A stretch of DNA of 64,000 nt from positions 6,083,172 through 6,147,171 of the forward strand of contig CM041201.1 of the NCBI GenBank assembly GCA_023078555.1, written 5' to 3'. The first letter of the stretch is position 1. Each line of letters opens with the position of its first letter. The DNA is from Ulva prolifera (Eukaryota > Chlorophyta > Ulvophyceae > Ulvales > Ulvaceae). Below, one piece after another: positions 1 to 11,928 of this stretch. The translations under genes and the position numbers were made by a program. The notes beneath the pieces are model-generated. The model was not told the DNA's origin. It was given only the letters and a program-made list of their open reading frames with translations, and made no database searches.

Positions 1-154
1 ATGTACCTACGAATAGTATCCCCTGTGCGCTCGTCGTGAAGGCCGGCGCAGCGGATGTGTTCACGTCCACCCGCTCGCCCCCGCAGTTTTGCCACGCTTC
101 AGATTGCGCAGGGTAGCCTCAAACTGCCCAGCCCCGATCTGCGCCGGCGGTGTC

Positions 155-497
155 TGTCACAATGCATGAGCCTGCGGGGAGCAGTGCGGTGAAAGGTGCT
201 CCCATGCACGCATTGATCCACGGATCATGTGTGCGGGATAGCTGCCAGTGGGATTGTCCCGGAGTAGTGAGGGAGGCCTTTCAGGATCTGCCGCCGTAAT
301 TTTGTCTGTTCGTGTGCATGTATTGAGATGCAAACTGTGATCTGTAACCATTGTTCTTACTGTTTCACGGTACTCGCTGTCTCCTCTCTGTATTCCAAGA
401 TTCTACCTCTGTGCGCAGCAGGTATGGAATACTGGCTTACCTGACCTGACCTGACTAATGGACTGCGCGTCTGACCTGCAATTGTTGATTTCTGACA
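155..497 (+). repeat. Solo LTR, Copia family A
   Basis: A 343 bp long terminal repeat that begins TGTCACAATGCATGAG and ends TTTCTGACA. It is flanked by the perfect 5 bp target-site duplication GTGTC (150-154 and 498-502) and no internal retrotransposon sequence is attached, so it is a solo LTR left by LTR-LTR recombination. It matches the LTR pair of the element at 36369-51204. Confidence 0.9.
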
Positions 498-1172
498 GTG
501 TCGCGGCGGGCTAGGCGGTGCCCGCAAGCGGCGGGGCGCGTGGGTGCAGCACCGAGCTGCTGGAATGTTGCAGCGTAAACGTCCATCGTGGGGGGCCTGA
601 TGCAGGCAGCGTTCAGCCTTGCTGATATTGCTATTGCCGCAGTTTCGATGCATGCGATCCGCCAAGGCCATGTCCGTGACGGCTTGCGTGGGGATTTGTC
701 TCGGATCGAGATTCGCAGCTTGCCCCAGGGTCATCGCTCTCCGGTCGCGAAAGTCCAGTTGACGCAGCCGAGCATTCACTCTGCGGCCTCGTCCATCGCT
801 GGCTTTCTTGTCGACCAAGGCGTACACTGGCAGGCCGAGCATATCATCCTGGGTGCTGTTGATGTTGGGTGCGTGGTCACACTCGGCCGTGTCGGCGATA
901 GTCGCACAAGTCAACGGCTTCTGCCCACGCTTTTCTGCCTTCCAAGGGCACCGTCTGACTTACGTGTCTGCAGGAGCCCACCATTCCGCTGGGGGGTTGC
1001 CGCGTGGGCGCAGGGGGCAGGGGGGTGTGTGTCGTCGTCCACAAGGGTGTCCTCTGCCGCGTCCCACATGCGCGAGCCTCTCGCGGTGTCACTGTGGATC
1101 TCGCCACGTGCGATATCAGGGACGACCGCCCCAGCCTCGGATGGGTTCGTGTGCCGCTATGTGGAAAGCTAC
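498..1172. other. Unassigned stretch with an unrecognised reverse-strand reading frame
   Basis: Between two solo LTRs. A reverse-strand frame from about 914 down to about 500 has a natural-looking composition (about 130 residues), but I recognise no domain and no start or splice signals stand out. The opposite strand is also open here, so coding status is undecided. It could be a decayed transposon protein. Confidence 0.3.
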
Positions 1173-1450
1173 TGTTGTGAAAGTGCCTCGTAGCGCACAA
1201 GGCATGTGCACATGCGGATGCACGCACGGGGTGACACGTGGCAGTCACCAGCCCGCGAATGAGAAGACACATTCCAGCTCTCTGTATAGGTCGAACAAGG
1301 TCATGACTCAAGTATCTGACTCAGATACTGACCATGCAGGTGTGATCCCAGATCTCAGGCGTCATGTGCTAAGTACTCAGCACACATACTTAACATTTCG
1401 CCCAACTAAACTTACGGTATGACGCTTCCACTCGCGCTTGCATTCGAACA
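1173..1450 (+). repeat. Solo LTR, short family B
   Basis: A 278 bp sequence beginning TGTTGTGAAAGTGCC and ending CATTCGAACA, flanked by the perfect 5 bp duplication GCTAC (1168-1172 and 1451-1455). TG...CA ends with a 5 bp duplication are the hallmark of LTR retrotransposons. Two more copies lie at 24240-24502 and 25632-25909. No internal region of this family is present in the window. Confidence 0.85.
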
Positions 1451-1455
1451 GCTAC

Positions 1456-2280
1456 TGACTATCTCCCAGGGGAACTCAACCGCACGGGCAGGCGTTGAGG
1501 ATGTCCCTGCGTGCATGGTCCTGGGTAGCGCAGGGGTGTTGGGGCTGGCATGCTGCGGCAACGGTCTGCCATGCGTGTGCCACAATGCATGGGTGTCAAC
1601 CGCCGTGAGTTCGGGCTCCGGTGCCCCACGCGTGCCTCCCAATCTGTGTTGTGTTGAGGTCAAGCGGGTGCCGGAAGCAGGATCAGTATGCGGCTGAGGC
1701 AGGCTGTCCTCATGCATTGTTGCATTGGCGAGGGATCATGGCAACGCGACATTACCGGGGGGGAAAAGGCCGCCAGCCGAGCTCCGCGCGGTCCACTAGT
1801 GCACATCCTGCGATGCCAGGACCATGTCGAAGCGGGCAGCTGGCTGTTCATGTGTTTGCTAGGAGACTATGCTGCTCGCTCCTGTGGTGTTGCCTGCGTC
1901 TCTGACTTGGTGCGTTCAACAGACACTGTGTATGCCGCCGCGTCTTTGCAAGTGCTAGTGCAATTATATCCTGTCCGCCAGCAAGCCGATAATGTGCTTT
2001 TCTGTATGTGCTTACAACGGACAGAGGCCGGGCGTGCTACCGGTTCTCAAAATCCATTCGATTCCTACTTACTCTTTCATGGCACTAGGCTGGGCACGAG
2101 TTCGTGGCACAGCCCTACCGGAAATACCTGTTACAGATTAAAGCCCCATACGGAGCAAACAAGCATTTCTTTTGCCCAGTTGCATTCAACCGGCGCAATA
2201 CATTCGTCACAAACACACCATGGCCACCGCACAACACCGAGACACAACATCATCTACCTGATTCAAATGATGTATGCAGA
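1456..2280. other. Intergenic, no supported gene
   Basis: Open frames exist on both strands (the longest, + strand, about 1688-2290), but none shows a recognisable domain. The right edge at about 2280 is where homology to the Copia relic begins. That relic lacks its reverse transcriptase, RNase H and 3' LTR, so this junction is probably an old deletion breakpoint. Confidence 0.4.
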
Positions 2281-3757
2281 GCTTGGTTGATGCCGTGTCT
2301 CCATGTCGCGGACACTCACCTCTTCTACTCTGCCAGAGTCGCCGGCAAGAGATCTCCCCGGAGATGTGAAGCTCTTCGCCCTCTGGCTGACGTGTGCGGC
2401 CGATGGCGACATGTCGATGGTGGAGTGTTCAAGTTCCCGAAAGCGGTCAATGATGGAGTGGTTGTTGACGCGCTCGATGTTCTCACCTGGCTGGAGGTGA
2501 AAATCAGCAGGACCTTGGCGTACCTCCTAACTACGCACTACCGCATGGACGTCCTCCACTACCTCTGGAGTTGTCTGTCTAGTCTTCCGCTGCAGCTCCT
2601 CCGAACCGAGGTCATCCCCCAGCTCCGGAACTACACGCTTAAACTCTGCGGCTAGGCTGTCGCTGATGTACTCCGAATCATGCAGGTTAACAAAATTCTT
2701 GCCTATGGCCATCCCGGCAAAATCATACTCAGCAGCGCCGTGCACTTACATGTACTGGTTGCAAGCAGCAACAGCATCGACATCCGACAATGGGGCGCGT
2801 ACACCTTTTCCGCCATCTTGGGCTTGAATTCTAGTTTTTCAACTTCACTCCTATTCGCTGACGGCATGAGCCCTATCTCCACGCTATTAAAAATATTGAT
2901 GTACTCGCGCCAAATTGCAGCGCTATGCACAATCTGCCGCACTTCAATCACTTTGCCGACCCCCGGTACGGACTGGTAAACCCTGTTCATGTGTGGGCCT
3001 TGCCCCGGACCTGCCCACACAGCGTTTGCTCCCCCAGCGTCTAGTATGCATAGATGCTGGCCATTCTGATAGAAATACAGTGGCAAACCCCATGGGCGCA
3101 TCTACTCTACAAGCAGTTTGAATCGTTCAAGATTCAATGATCTCCCGTAGAAGACTATATACGGGACCACAAGCCAAAAATGTGTGTTTTCTCAGAGTCT
3201 ATTGCAGCGCTCACTCTCGCCACGCTTAGCCTCTGCCGTGATCTCATCGTCAGTCATAAGGCTATCACTTTTAGCCGGGGCAGTTACTCACACCCTTTCG
3301 AATTCACTGCAAGCACTCTTCTCCTACTAGGCCTTCTAAGGTTGCCAATCGCATCAGACAGATTCTTCTTCAGGAACTTTCCCTTTTCACGAGTCATTAA
3401 AGCAGTGCTAGGCGCAAGATTAGTGCAATGGTTGACACACATCGCCCCTTCGGCCATAGCCGGCGGGTTCCATCCGTGGGAAGAATTGCAGCACGCATTT
3501 TGCCAGAGATGACACCACACGTACGCTCTGCTATACCATTGCCCTCTTTGTGTCCAGGAGCACACGTCTCCCACGATATCCCGTTCTCTGAGAAATAGTC
3601 TTGAATGTTCTGACCCTGAAACTCTCCACCACAATCTCCGTGTAAACCCATGACTCTAGGTGTGATCTTAACGCCCTCATCATCAACGAACTCATGCGGA
3701 AGAACACTGGAGCGTATGTGCTCAATGATTTCAACCAGCAGCTGTGGCACTCTAGAC
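2281..3757 (-). mobile_element. Copia relic, integrase part (family C)
   Basis: Reverse-strand sequence homologous to about 43095-44580 of the intact-length Copia on the + strand. It holds the C-terminal half of the integrase core and the following linker. A frame at 3397-3750 still reads the integrase stretch with the GNGIAERT motif, but the region is broken by frame changes and stops. It continues at 7853 on the other side of a hAT insertion; the last 8 bases, CTCTAGAC, are the hAT target duplication. Confidence 0.85.
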
Positions 3758-6700
3758 TAGGGCTGCAAGTTACGCAACCCGGGGTTAGTGTTAAGGGTTA
3801 ATTAAGTAGGCTTAATCAACCCCTGAAATTCTTCAAATTAATGCTACTCAAAATCGGTACATTCAGGGGTTTTTACGCCTTTAATCAGGGTGCCGGGGTG
3901 CCATGTTACGGGTTTTTTACACATCATTTTTTAAGTTGGCAGCCGATGTTGCAGGCATTGCGGCACGATGCAGCTCAGGTAGGAAGTGTGCACCAGCCAT
4001 CAAATGTGCTTGGTTGTTGTCCGGATGGGCGTCGGGACTGATGTTTGGTTTTGCTCATGTGGAGATTAGATACTTTGTTCGTTTGATCTGCCATACAATG
4101 GCCCGACATGTGTGAAGTGATCAGCAAGCAAATGTATATGCAAATGTATATGACGTGTGGCCGCACATGACAAGGTGTTATCATACAGTTGGCTGAAATG
4201 CATCAAGTTTCACGAATGCTGAGTGTGTTGCATACCATTGAACAATGCATGGGCACGCTCATGCTTGGATCTCACATGCATAACCAACCTGCAGCATTGT
4301 CACACACTTAGCACAAGTTGTGCTAATGCGGCTTGCTCACACATCAAATAGATCCACGAGTGGGTCTATGTCGTCTTCAGTCTCATTCAAGCCATCAATA
4401 GAGCCTTCAGGAGACCCACATTCTGCTGCACCCTCGGCTGCCTTCTGTGCAGCCACCTCTTCCTCCTCATAGTCAGCCAGGTCATCAAAGATACTTTAAA
4501 AGGCATCATCATCATCCATGCTATGTAGCAATTGAGCCTGATGCTGTGTTGCCACATCAAAGTCATCTAGCATGTGGCCGTTCATCTTGACATGCATGAG
4601 CTGCATCAGGCGATGTGTGTGCATTGAGCGGCGTTGGGGGGTCAGCGTGGAGCGTGCATAAGACCAAAGACGTTCTACCCCCAGCGCTGCAGCTTTTACC
4701 GCATGGATGCGTAGCGCAAAAGTGCGCAGCAGGCCTTTTGGGCATGTTAGCTGGTAGAACGCAAGCGGGCTTTCGCTGTCGCCATGCTTGGATAACAGAT
4801 GCTCTGATATGCCAAGTGCTGCACGGCCATGGTCAGGGTGAACCTGCAAGAACAATGCAACATGAATCCAAAGTTTGACATATAAGCACAGAAACCAAAA
4901 CAGCATAGCAGGATACATACAACATCAGTGTGTACATGCAGTAAACATGCAGGTCTGTCCAACCTTAAGATAGAGGCACACCCCGACAAACATGAACAAA
5001 GCTTTGCATGCCGCCTGCACAACCTCTCCTGTGGTCTTGCCGGCGATAGGAACGCCTTCGGCCATCTGCATTATTGCACGTTGTGCTCCATGAAGAGCCT
5101 CTGTGTTGCCGAGTGAGTGGTCCGTGCTGCTGCCCAAGAGGCCTTTGTCCTTAACAAAGGACCGTATGCGGGGGCGGGGATCTAGTAGCAATGCTAGGTA
5201 TAGTGGATCTTTCAGACCATCACCGAAGCGTTTCACCGCAAGTGCCTGCAGCGTCGCCAAATCGAGCATGAGTGCGGATGATATGCGGGCTATGCTCCTG
5301 CTAGTGAGCTGATCCGAGTTCTCACGTATCAGAAGCCAACTGCGCGCTGCATCCGAAATGCATGCCGAGTCTGAACCCATCTTCATGAAGTCTCGCAAGG
5401 GCGCGTTGATGGTGAGGTACTTGTGTTACAAGGGTAATGTGATGGTGTGTTCACCAATTGCAGTGTTAAGAGATGCTTACCTACTTTGACCAAGGAACGA
5501 TGTTTCTATGACACCACATCGTTGAATTGTAACACACATGCATGCATGCCCTAATGAAACAATGGTGATCAGCCGGTGTTGGGTATACACTCTGCCATCT
5601 GGGTGCCGGAAACTGGCTCTGGAGCATACCCCAAGTGCATCCCAGAATCGTTGCGATGTGATGTCTTGATAGATGACGGCGTACTTCTTGAGGTCAATAA
5701 GTGCGTCTGGTACTGCGCGACTGTTGAACAAGCCTTGCTCCATCTCCTCCATGATGCGCTCCGCCTTGAGCAGATCCTTGGGGAGATCATCGCCTGGAGG
5801 CGACCACACGCGTTGCCTGGCAGCTTTGCGAGCTGTGGTCATGAACAACTGAGATTTCACAGCTTTGTCGAGTGTGGGGTGGTGCTTCTGTAGCGACTCA
5901 ATGAGAATCGCAAAGGAAGAGAACCGTGTCTTGCCATACATCTGAAGCTGGCTCTTTGGGCTGTCCGCAAACCTACACTCGAGTATACATGTCAATCTTG
6001 TGCACATCATCCCGACATAACTTTCACAAACACTGAGCAATGGAGGTACATCAGTATGTGTAGTGGCGCACAGCAAGAACATCTTGCGGAAGCCTCCATT
6101 GCGGAATGTAACCACGCTCTGCTTGCTATGTGCCAACAGTGCAGCAATTGCTGGCACCTTGAGCTGATCCGAAAACACCAAGTTGCCCACATGTGAGAAG
6201 CATGGCGCCAAAACCAGGCCTCTGCAAAGGCTCGTGGTACCCAGGTGCCGGGCAATTGCGGGTCATGATGCGCAGTTGTGTCCGAAGTAAAGACTGACAC
6301 TTTGCCATGTGGAAAGCTCACGCTGGCAGGGTCGATATCTACCTTGAGGCCAAGACTGGTCATGATGCATTGGCATATGGCATCAGCACCAACAACCGCG
6401 CTGTCACTGCCCAGATTTTCATAGCTATTCAAGTAGATGCAAGTGCCCGTGTTGCCAGCGGTGATTGATGTGATATGCTTGCCTGCTGATGTCCAGATGT
6501 CCAGCTGTCGGCAGAGATGCCAATGAAAGAAGATTCAACCATGCGCCTCTGAATCTTTGTGGCAAGTGTGTCGCATATTTGCTCCAGAGCCTTGACAAGA
6601 TCATACCATGATGGGGCATCATACACACCATTGCTGATGTGATGGATATACTCTTTGAAGTCGTTTGAGGTAACAAAGTTGAATGGCACGTTCTTGCGGG

Positions 6701-7852
6701 CGAGCGCCTCCATCAATAATTGGGCTGCTAGCTTCTTGTTGGATGATGAAGCCTTTAGGGAGCCCTGCAGCTTTCCTTGCTTCTGCAAACCACTCGTATG
6801 GATGAGTGTTGTCCATGCAAGTGACCAGCAACTTGGATACAAGGTGACTGAGTGGTAGATGATGTGATGAGCCACACCTGTCGTGCTGCGCTCTCTTTTA
6901 GAGCCAACTCTTAGAGCACATCTGGCGAAGTCCACGCAGGATTCTTCTTGAATCCCGAACAAGATGAGAACAAGTGATTTTTGAAGTTGGTAGACGGGTT
7001 GAAGGCGTGCGTAGCTATTGTATTTGGGTCTGCGGCAAGACAATGCTTAAAAATCATGCGAGCATTGTCAGCCTTTAGTCGGTTACGCAGCTTGGCATCA
7101 TTGTGAACATCACCTTCATACTTATCCTGATCGTGTAGCTGCCAATGGACATGGTACCATACAGGTGGTCGACCATTGCCTCCGTATGATAGAACGTTCT
7201 TTTTCCCGGTGCCCGCGCCGCGCACCACAGCCGTAGCAGCGGGAGGTGCTTTGCCAAGAATCTTGAGATAAGATTTCTTTGTAGAAAGAGGTTGAACTGT
7301 AGACGTGCCATCGGTCTGTTGTTTCTTTTCTTCTTGGCTGATTGCCCGGAGCCTATTGTGGTAGTATTTTGTGTGACGGGTGCGGGCGCAGAATCATCAT
7401 CACTCTCAAGTACAGCGATCCTCTTGCTACGTTTGGGCATTGGAAGCAGCTAAGATGTGTGCACCAATCAGCTACAGCCGACCAGCAAGCATGAATTGCG
7501 TAAGCAATTATCAATCCTTGGAAGCCACAATCTCAAGTCACAAAGAAACAACACCTCCAAATGTGAACAAACAACATGATCATCATGTGGCCACGGCGCC
7601 TACAGAGTGGTTGTAGCAGCCCCTGCATGTGGGCTTCCCACTTGCGGCCACAGGGGCCACCGTCCCATTTGTGCAGGCTAAGCATGCATCTATGTCAATT
7701 AACAGGTTACTGATTTAGCAATTAACTTGCTTCAAGTTACATGTTAACGTAGTCACGTTAATCGTCCATTTTCGAGTTAAGGGTTAATTGAAAAGGCTTA
7801 AAACCCCCTGAATTAACTTCGAAAAATGCTTAATCTGTAACTTGCAGCCCTA
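3758..7852 (-). mobile_element. hAT transposon, about 4.1 kb
   Basis: Perfect terminal inverted repeats TAGGGCTGCAAGTTAC at both ends, flanked by the perfect 8 bp target duplication CTCTAGAC (3750-3757 and 7853-7860). Both are typical of the hAT superfamily. The element interrupts a Copia relic, and the uninterrupted site is visible in the homologous Copia near 43093. A block of about 40 bp around GTTAAGGGTTAATT occurs near both ends in direct orientation. The transposase is encoded on the - strand. Confidence 0.92.
4496..7440 (-). pseudogene. hAT transposase, split over several frames
   Basis: Reverse-strand reading frames run from a start at 7440 (MPKRSKRI...) through 6911-7228, 6429-7043, 5477-6211, 4925-5398 and 4496-4918. 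Hallmarks of hAT transposases include the segment with NVPFNFV (about 6680), the Trp-containing segment near 5830 and the C-terminal dimerisation block around GVERLWSYARSTL (about 4660). Some frame changes look like introns: a GT-AG boundary fits between the last two blocks, with an acceptor TTGCAG before VHPDHG. Others, such as the A-rich stretch near 7330, look like single-base indels. Probably inactive. This assignment rests on family motifs and on the element's ends; exon structure is not settled. Confidence 0.7.
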
Positions 7853-8847
7853 CTCTAGACTTCGCATCCATTGGACAAGCAGAACTGTAACGTGAATGCT
7901 CATCAACGACTATGAGAATGTACCGCGTTTTTCCTACCCCTACAAGCAAAATGTGACCCATAACATCAACATGCAGCCATGCATCAGGCCATTGGGCCTC
8001 ATCATGTTCTACATTTGTGCCATTCTGATTGCTAGAGCCGGAATCATGGGAGGCTAGGCGACAACCGTGGCAGCGACCTAGATTCTCCTTCACCACATCA
8101 GATATTATTCCTATACACTGATACACTTCAGCTTTGGACATCATTTGCAGAATGGATGTGCCCGTTTGCAGACTCAGACGTGTCAGCAATGTCGTGTTTA
8201 GCTTGGCAGCACCCGGTGCCTTGCTAGTCAATGCAGCTGCTCTGCAGAGATCGGTCTCGTCACTCTCGAGCTTCGCCACAGCATTGCTCGAGGACCACAC
8301 ACTAGGACTATTGACTTGCTTACCCCTCAGGATCGGCTTGCCCTTATCCGTCTCAATGAAAAGAATAGGCCGATACTTTGCGCATGTGGATTGGTTAATC
8401 CTGCCCTCCTTGTGGCCTAGGGCGTGGTAAGAGAAAAGCCTGGGATGATGACTATATCACCTCCCTCTGTGACAGCACGCGTTTGCAGGAAAATATTCTC
8501 ATGCTTCAAATCTTCCTTAGACAAGTTGTTGAAGGGGCATCCATGGACATACAGACAGTTTGGGATCTCCAGGACTAACTCCTTCACATCACCACCCGTA
8601 GTCACATACGAACCTCTTTTGAAATTGTTCCTTCGCCCACGGCAGGGATGTCCTCGTCACTGACACGCTGGATCACGGGATTTTCGATTTCTGCATGCAG
8701 ACGAACAGCTCAGGATTACGGATCACATGAGCCTGCGATCCAATGTCTATGACAAAAGTCCAGAGCTCGCTCAGGCGGGCAACATCAACCATTTTGAATC
8801 CGTCTCCTGGAAACTCCAGGGTAGCGACGGATGGACCTCTGCCCCGC

Positions 8848-8885
<38 letters not shown>

Positions 8886-9071
8886 TGGTCCAGGGTGTTG
8901 TTGCCGCGAGGCTGAGCTGCCTGCTCAGAGAGGAACTCTGTGACCTCCGGATGGATGTCCGGGCAGTCCTTCTGGAGATGGCCTGTCTTCTTGCACACGT
9001 AGAATGTGCGGGTCTCATTGGCAGCGACGGCAGCAACTGCATGGCGTTGTGGCTGGTGTGGGTTTCTACCT

Positions 9072-9111
<40 letters not shown>

Positions 9112-10480
9112 TGGTCCAGGGTGTTGTTGCCGCGAGGCTGAGCTGCCTGCTCAGAGAGGAACTCTGTGACCTCCGGATGGATGTCCGGGCAGTCCTTCTG
9201 GAGATGGCCTGTCTTCTTGCACACGTAGAATGTGCGGGTCTCATTGGCAGCGACGGCAGCAACTGCATGGCGTTGTGGCTGGTGTGGGTTTCTACCTCTA
9301 GGGCCATGATCACGCCATACCCCGTGGGGAGGTCCACATACATCGTATGCCCACGCGTAAATCGTGATGGCAGCTATCTGAGTCAGTGGAAGTCACAACC
9401 TCCTTGCTCACTACGCAATGATACAAATTCCCCACCGAGAGGCTCGAACAACTTGTTACTAACCTGGTACTAAGCAAGTTGAGCACCCAAGGCAGTCAGC
9501 TGATTAACTAAGGACACACTATATGTACAGTATTCTTCTACATGCGTGGCTCTATGATCTTTGAGTGCATCACGGCAGAACCTGTCCCATAAGGACCTGA
9601 TCTCTGCCTCTTCGCTAGGCATATACTTGGCACGCAGTGGACTCCATACATCCTTAAGGGAGACAAACACACGGACATATTCTAAGTCATGTGTTGGCAG
9701 TGCACATCATACAACGGCCATTACCTTGTCATGAGTTGCAGTCTCAGGACCAGTAGGCAATTCTGTCCGAAGGTGATGAAGGCCATGGCCATGGCCTTTG
9801 AGCCACAGCTCAACACGAAACACAAGCGTTGAGAATCGTTCAGCTTGACTAACACCCCACTACAGGGACTTCCCTTTGTCAATCGCGGGCTCACGGAAGT
9901 TCATAGATCACATTGCGTCAACTATGGCATTAGCATCAACTAAGTTCGCATTCAGATGACTATTAGCTGAATCATCAGCTTGAGCTTGGGCCGTAGCACG
10001 CAGAGCTTCCGCCTCAGCCTCGGCAGCTTCACGCGTTAGAGCAACACGAACATTGCTTGCTTCAACCTGAGCCTGCTACGCCGTAGCGTTTGCAGCTTCA
10101 GTATGAGAGGCAGCTTGTTAGCAACTTCACTCTGAGAGGCAGCTTGTGCGGCTTGTGCACGTCTAGACCAGCGGCTGGCCCATCAGCACGGCTAGTAGTG
10201 TGAACGCCACCACGTGCATCGCCCAAAGCCTGCAAGAGAGCAGCTTGCCTCAGCTTCGGCCGCAGCCTCAACTTTAAGAGCAGCTTCCTCTTCTGGTGAT
10301 GACATGGTATACCAACAGCTAGCGATCTCTTCTCTCGCGCAGGCAGCTTCGTCGGCAGGTCTGTGGACCGTCACGACTAATTCAACGTAAATCGCAGCGA
10401 CGCAGCTCGCAATCAAACATGCGAATTAATACTGTTGACTATCATACGATCTGGTCATATGAATACACACTAAAGCAGCG
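7853..10480 (-). mobile_element. Copia relic, gag-protease-integrase part (family C)
   Basis: Continuation of the relic at 2281-3757. Reading on the - strand, homology to 40700-43095 of the intact-length Copia covers the leader, gag (ATG near 10312), the nucleocapsid with a CCHC knuckle, the protease active-site region and the N-terminal part of integrase. The frames are broken many times. Homology stops near 10485, before any LTR, so this copy has lost both LTRs. It is useful for dating changes in the other copy: where the + strand element has a stop at 41419 and a one-base loss near 42239, this copy retains the sense codon and the extra base. Confidence 0.85.
8845..9296. repeat. 226 bp tandem duplication with GTCCGC hexamer runs
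   Basis: Two copies (about 8845-9070 and 9071-9296), identical by eye, of the gag nucleocapsid segment including its zinc knuckle. Each starts with a run of the hexamer GTCCGC. In the coding direction the hexamer reads Arg-Gly repeats in the ancestral frame and Asp-Ala repeats after a frame change. The related element at 42061 has a single copy with a shorter run. Confidence 0.85.
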
Positions 10481-11928
10481 CAGATATTCTGTGCGCGCAA
10501 TTTGGCACGGCTGTCGCGAGATGGCATCTCAGTGGTCACAATGCATGTGACCAATGCATTGAGTTATAATATATACTCAGGTACATGTATCTTCACAGGT
10601 ACACTTGTATATAGTAAGATCCTTGTGTTATACGAAGATCACGTCAGAATCCAACAGGATACTCACACGTGGCGCTTGCGCCGCACACACATACCAGGTA
10701 CAGAGCCACACAATCGACTTGATTTCACAACGTCAGCTTACAAAAGGTCGTGCACTTGACCATGCACGGGAGCACAAGCGCTATCAGCTTATAAGGCCGC
10801 CTGTACGACAACTTGCAAACATCCGCCAGATGGGGCGCCGGCAGTCGCCAGACGCGTTGCTCCTGCAGCTGCACGAAAGCGTTCCTGAACGAACATTCAG
10901 ATCCGGATGTATTGTGCATTGCAAGCGGATCGCGGCTCGCTGCGATTCAGCGTGCCACGTGTAGCAAAAACATACCCATGCACGAACAAATTATGTCAGC
11001 AATTCGCTGCAGCTGCGCGCCATTGCCATGGTCAAACGAATCAGCACAGGCAAAAACGGCCACCTCTCGCTGGCATGCGGTGAGCGAGCGCCAGGCAGTG
11101 AGCTGATGCTGTCCGGGCTTGGAAACGGGTGAATTTGACAGCTCGATGGTCATTGTGGTTGCGTATCAAATGCAGTACCGCGGCGTCGAGCGGTCACCGA
11201 GCCGGACATGTTCGGATGGCATATGCGCAGCACCAAGCAGCCAAGCCCGACGCAATCGATTGCAACAGATGAGCGCCATGTCGCGGCCTGGAGGCTGTTG
11301 TTTTAGGGTTAGGCTTCGATATGCTCGTCAAGCGTTCAGAAGATGTGCCTGTCGCGCGCTTCATGGACACATTGATTGCGGAAGCGTTGACGCAGACGAC
11401 CGCACGAGTAGCTGCTGTCAAGTCTTTGTAAGCCTCATGGTGATCGGTGGCGGCGGCACAGAATGCTTGTACGTTTCTGCCGCACAGGCAACGCTGTCTT
11501 TATATATGATCGGTGAAAGGTTTTGCGTGTTTCTGGTGCTACTTTGATGAAGGTGCTCAGTGCTGTCGATATCCCTCGCTAGCGGGAGTGGCGAAGGCAC
11601 CCCAAGGTGGGTGTAATAACAAGGGGGTGCATGGCACGCAACGGGGCGGCACCTCACGAGGCCTGAATCAGCTATGTATTGGTTCATCTATGTGTAGCGT
11701 GCTTTGTACAATCCTGCAACAGATCTTCAGTCGGCAGAGGTCCGCAACTACCGCCATTCCGCTGTCATGCTTTCTGATTGCTGAAAGCGGTTTTGACTCT
11801 GCGTTGACCAGTGCCGACCTCCAGCGAATTGGACACGCCGCCCTGGTATAACATATCGATTGATCTTGACTATATATCTGCATTATAATCGTATTCGTAA
11901 AGCCGGGCCAGGGTGAAAGCGGGTTATC
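10481..11928. other. Intergenic and CCT6 upstream region
   Basis: No supported gene. It contains AT-rich tracts near 10560-10620, one copy of an unclassified 69 bp repeat (11553-11621), and the presumed promoter and 5' UTR of CCT6 just before 11929. Open frames on both strands show no recognisable domain. Confidence 0.4.
11553..11621 (+). repeat. 69 bp dispersed repeat with hairpin potential, copy 1
   Basis: Matches 32016-32084 at 62 of 69 positions by eye. The core CCCTCGC...GCGAGGG can fold into a stem with an 11-base loop in copy 2; copy 1 carries one change in the right arm (GCGAAGG). It ends in TAATAACA. The class is unknown; it could be an LTR or MITE end, or a structured RNA fragment. 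Confidence 0.6.

Noticed and set aside
877..1311. Overlapping frames on both strands across 588-1422
   Set aside because: Part of this region is a solo LTR (1173-1450) and the frames run through its end; no shared domain.
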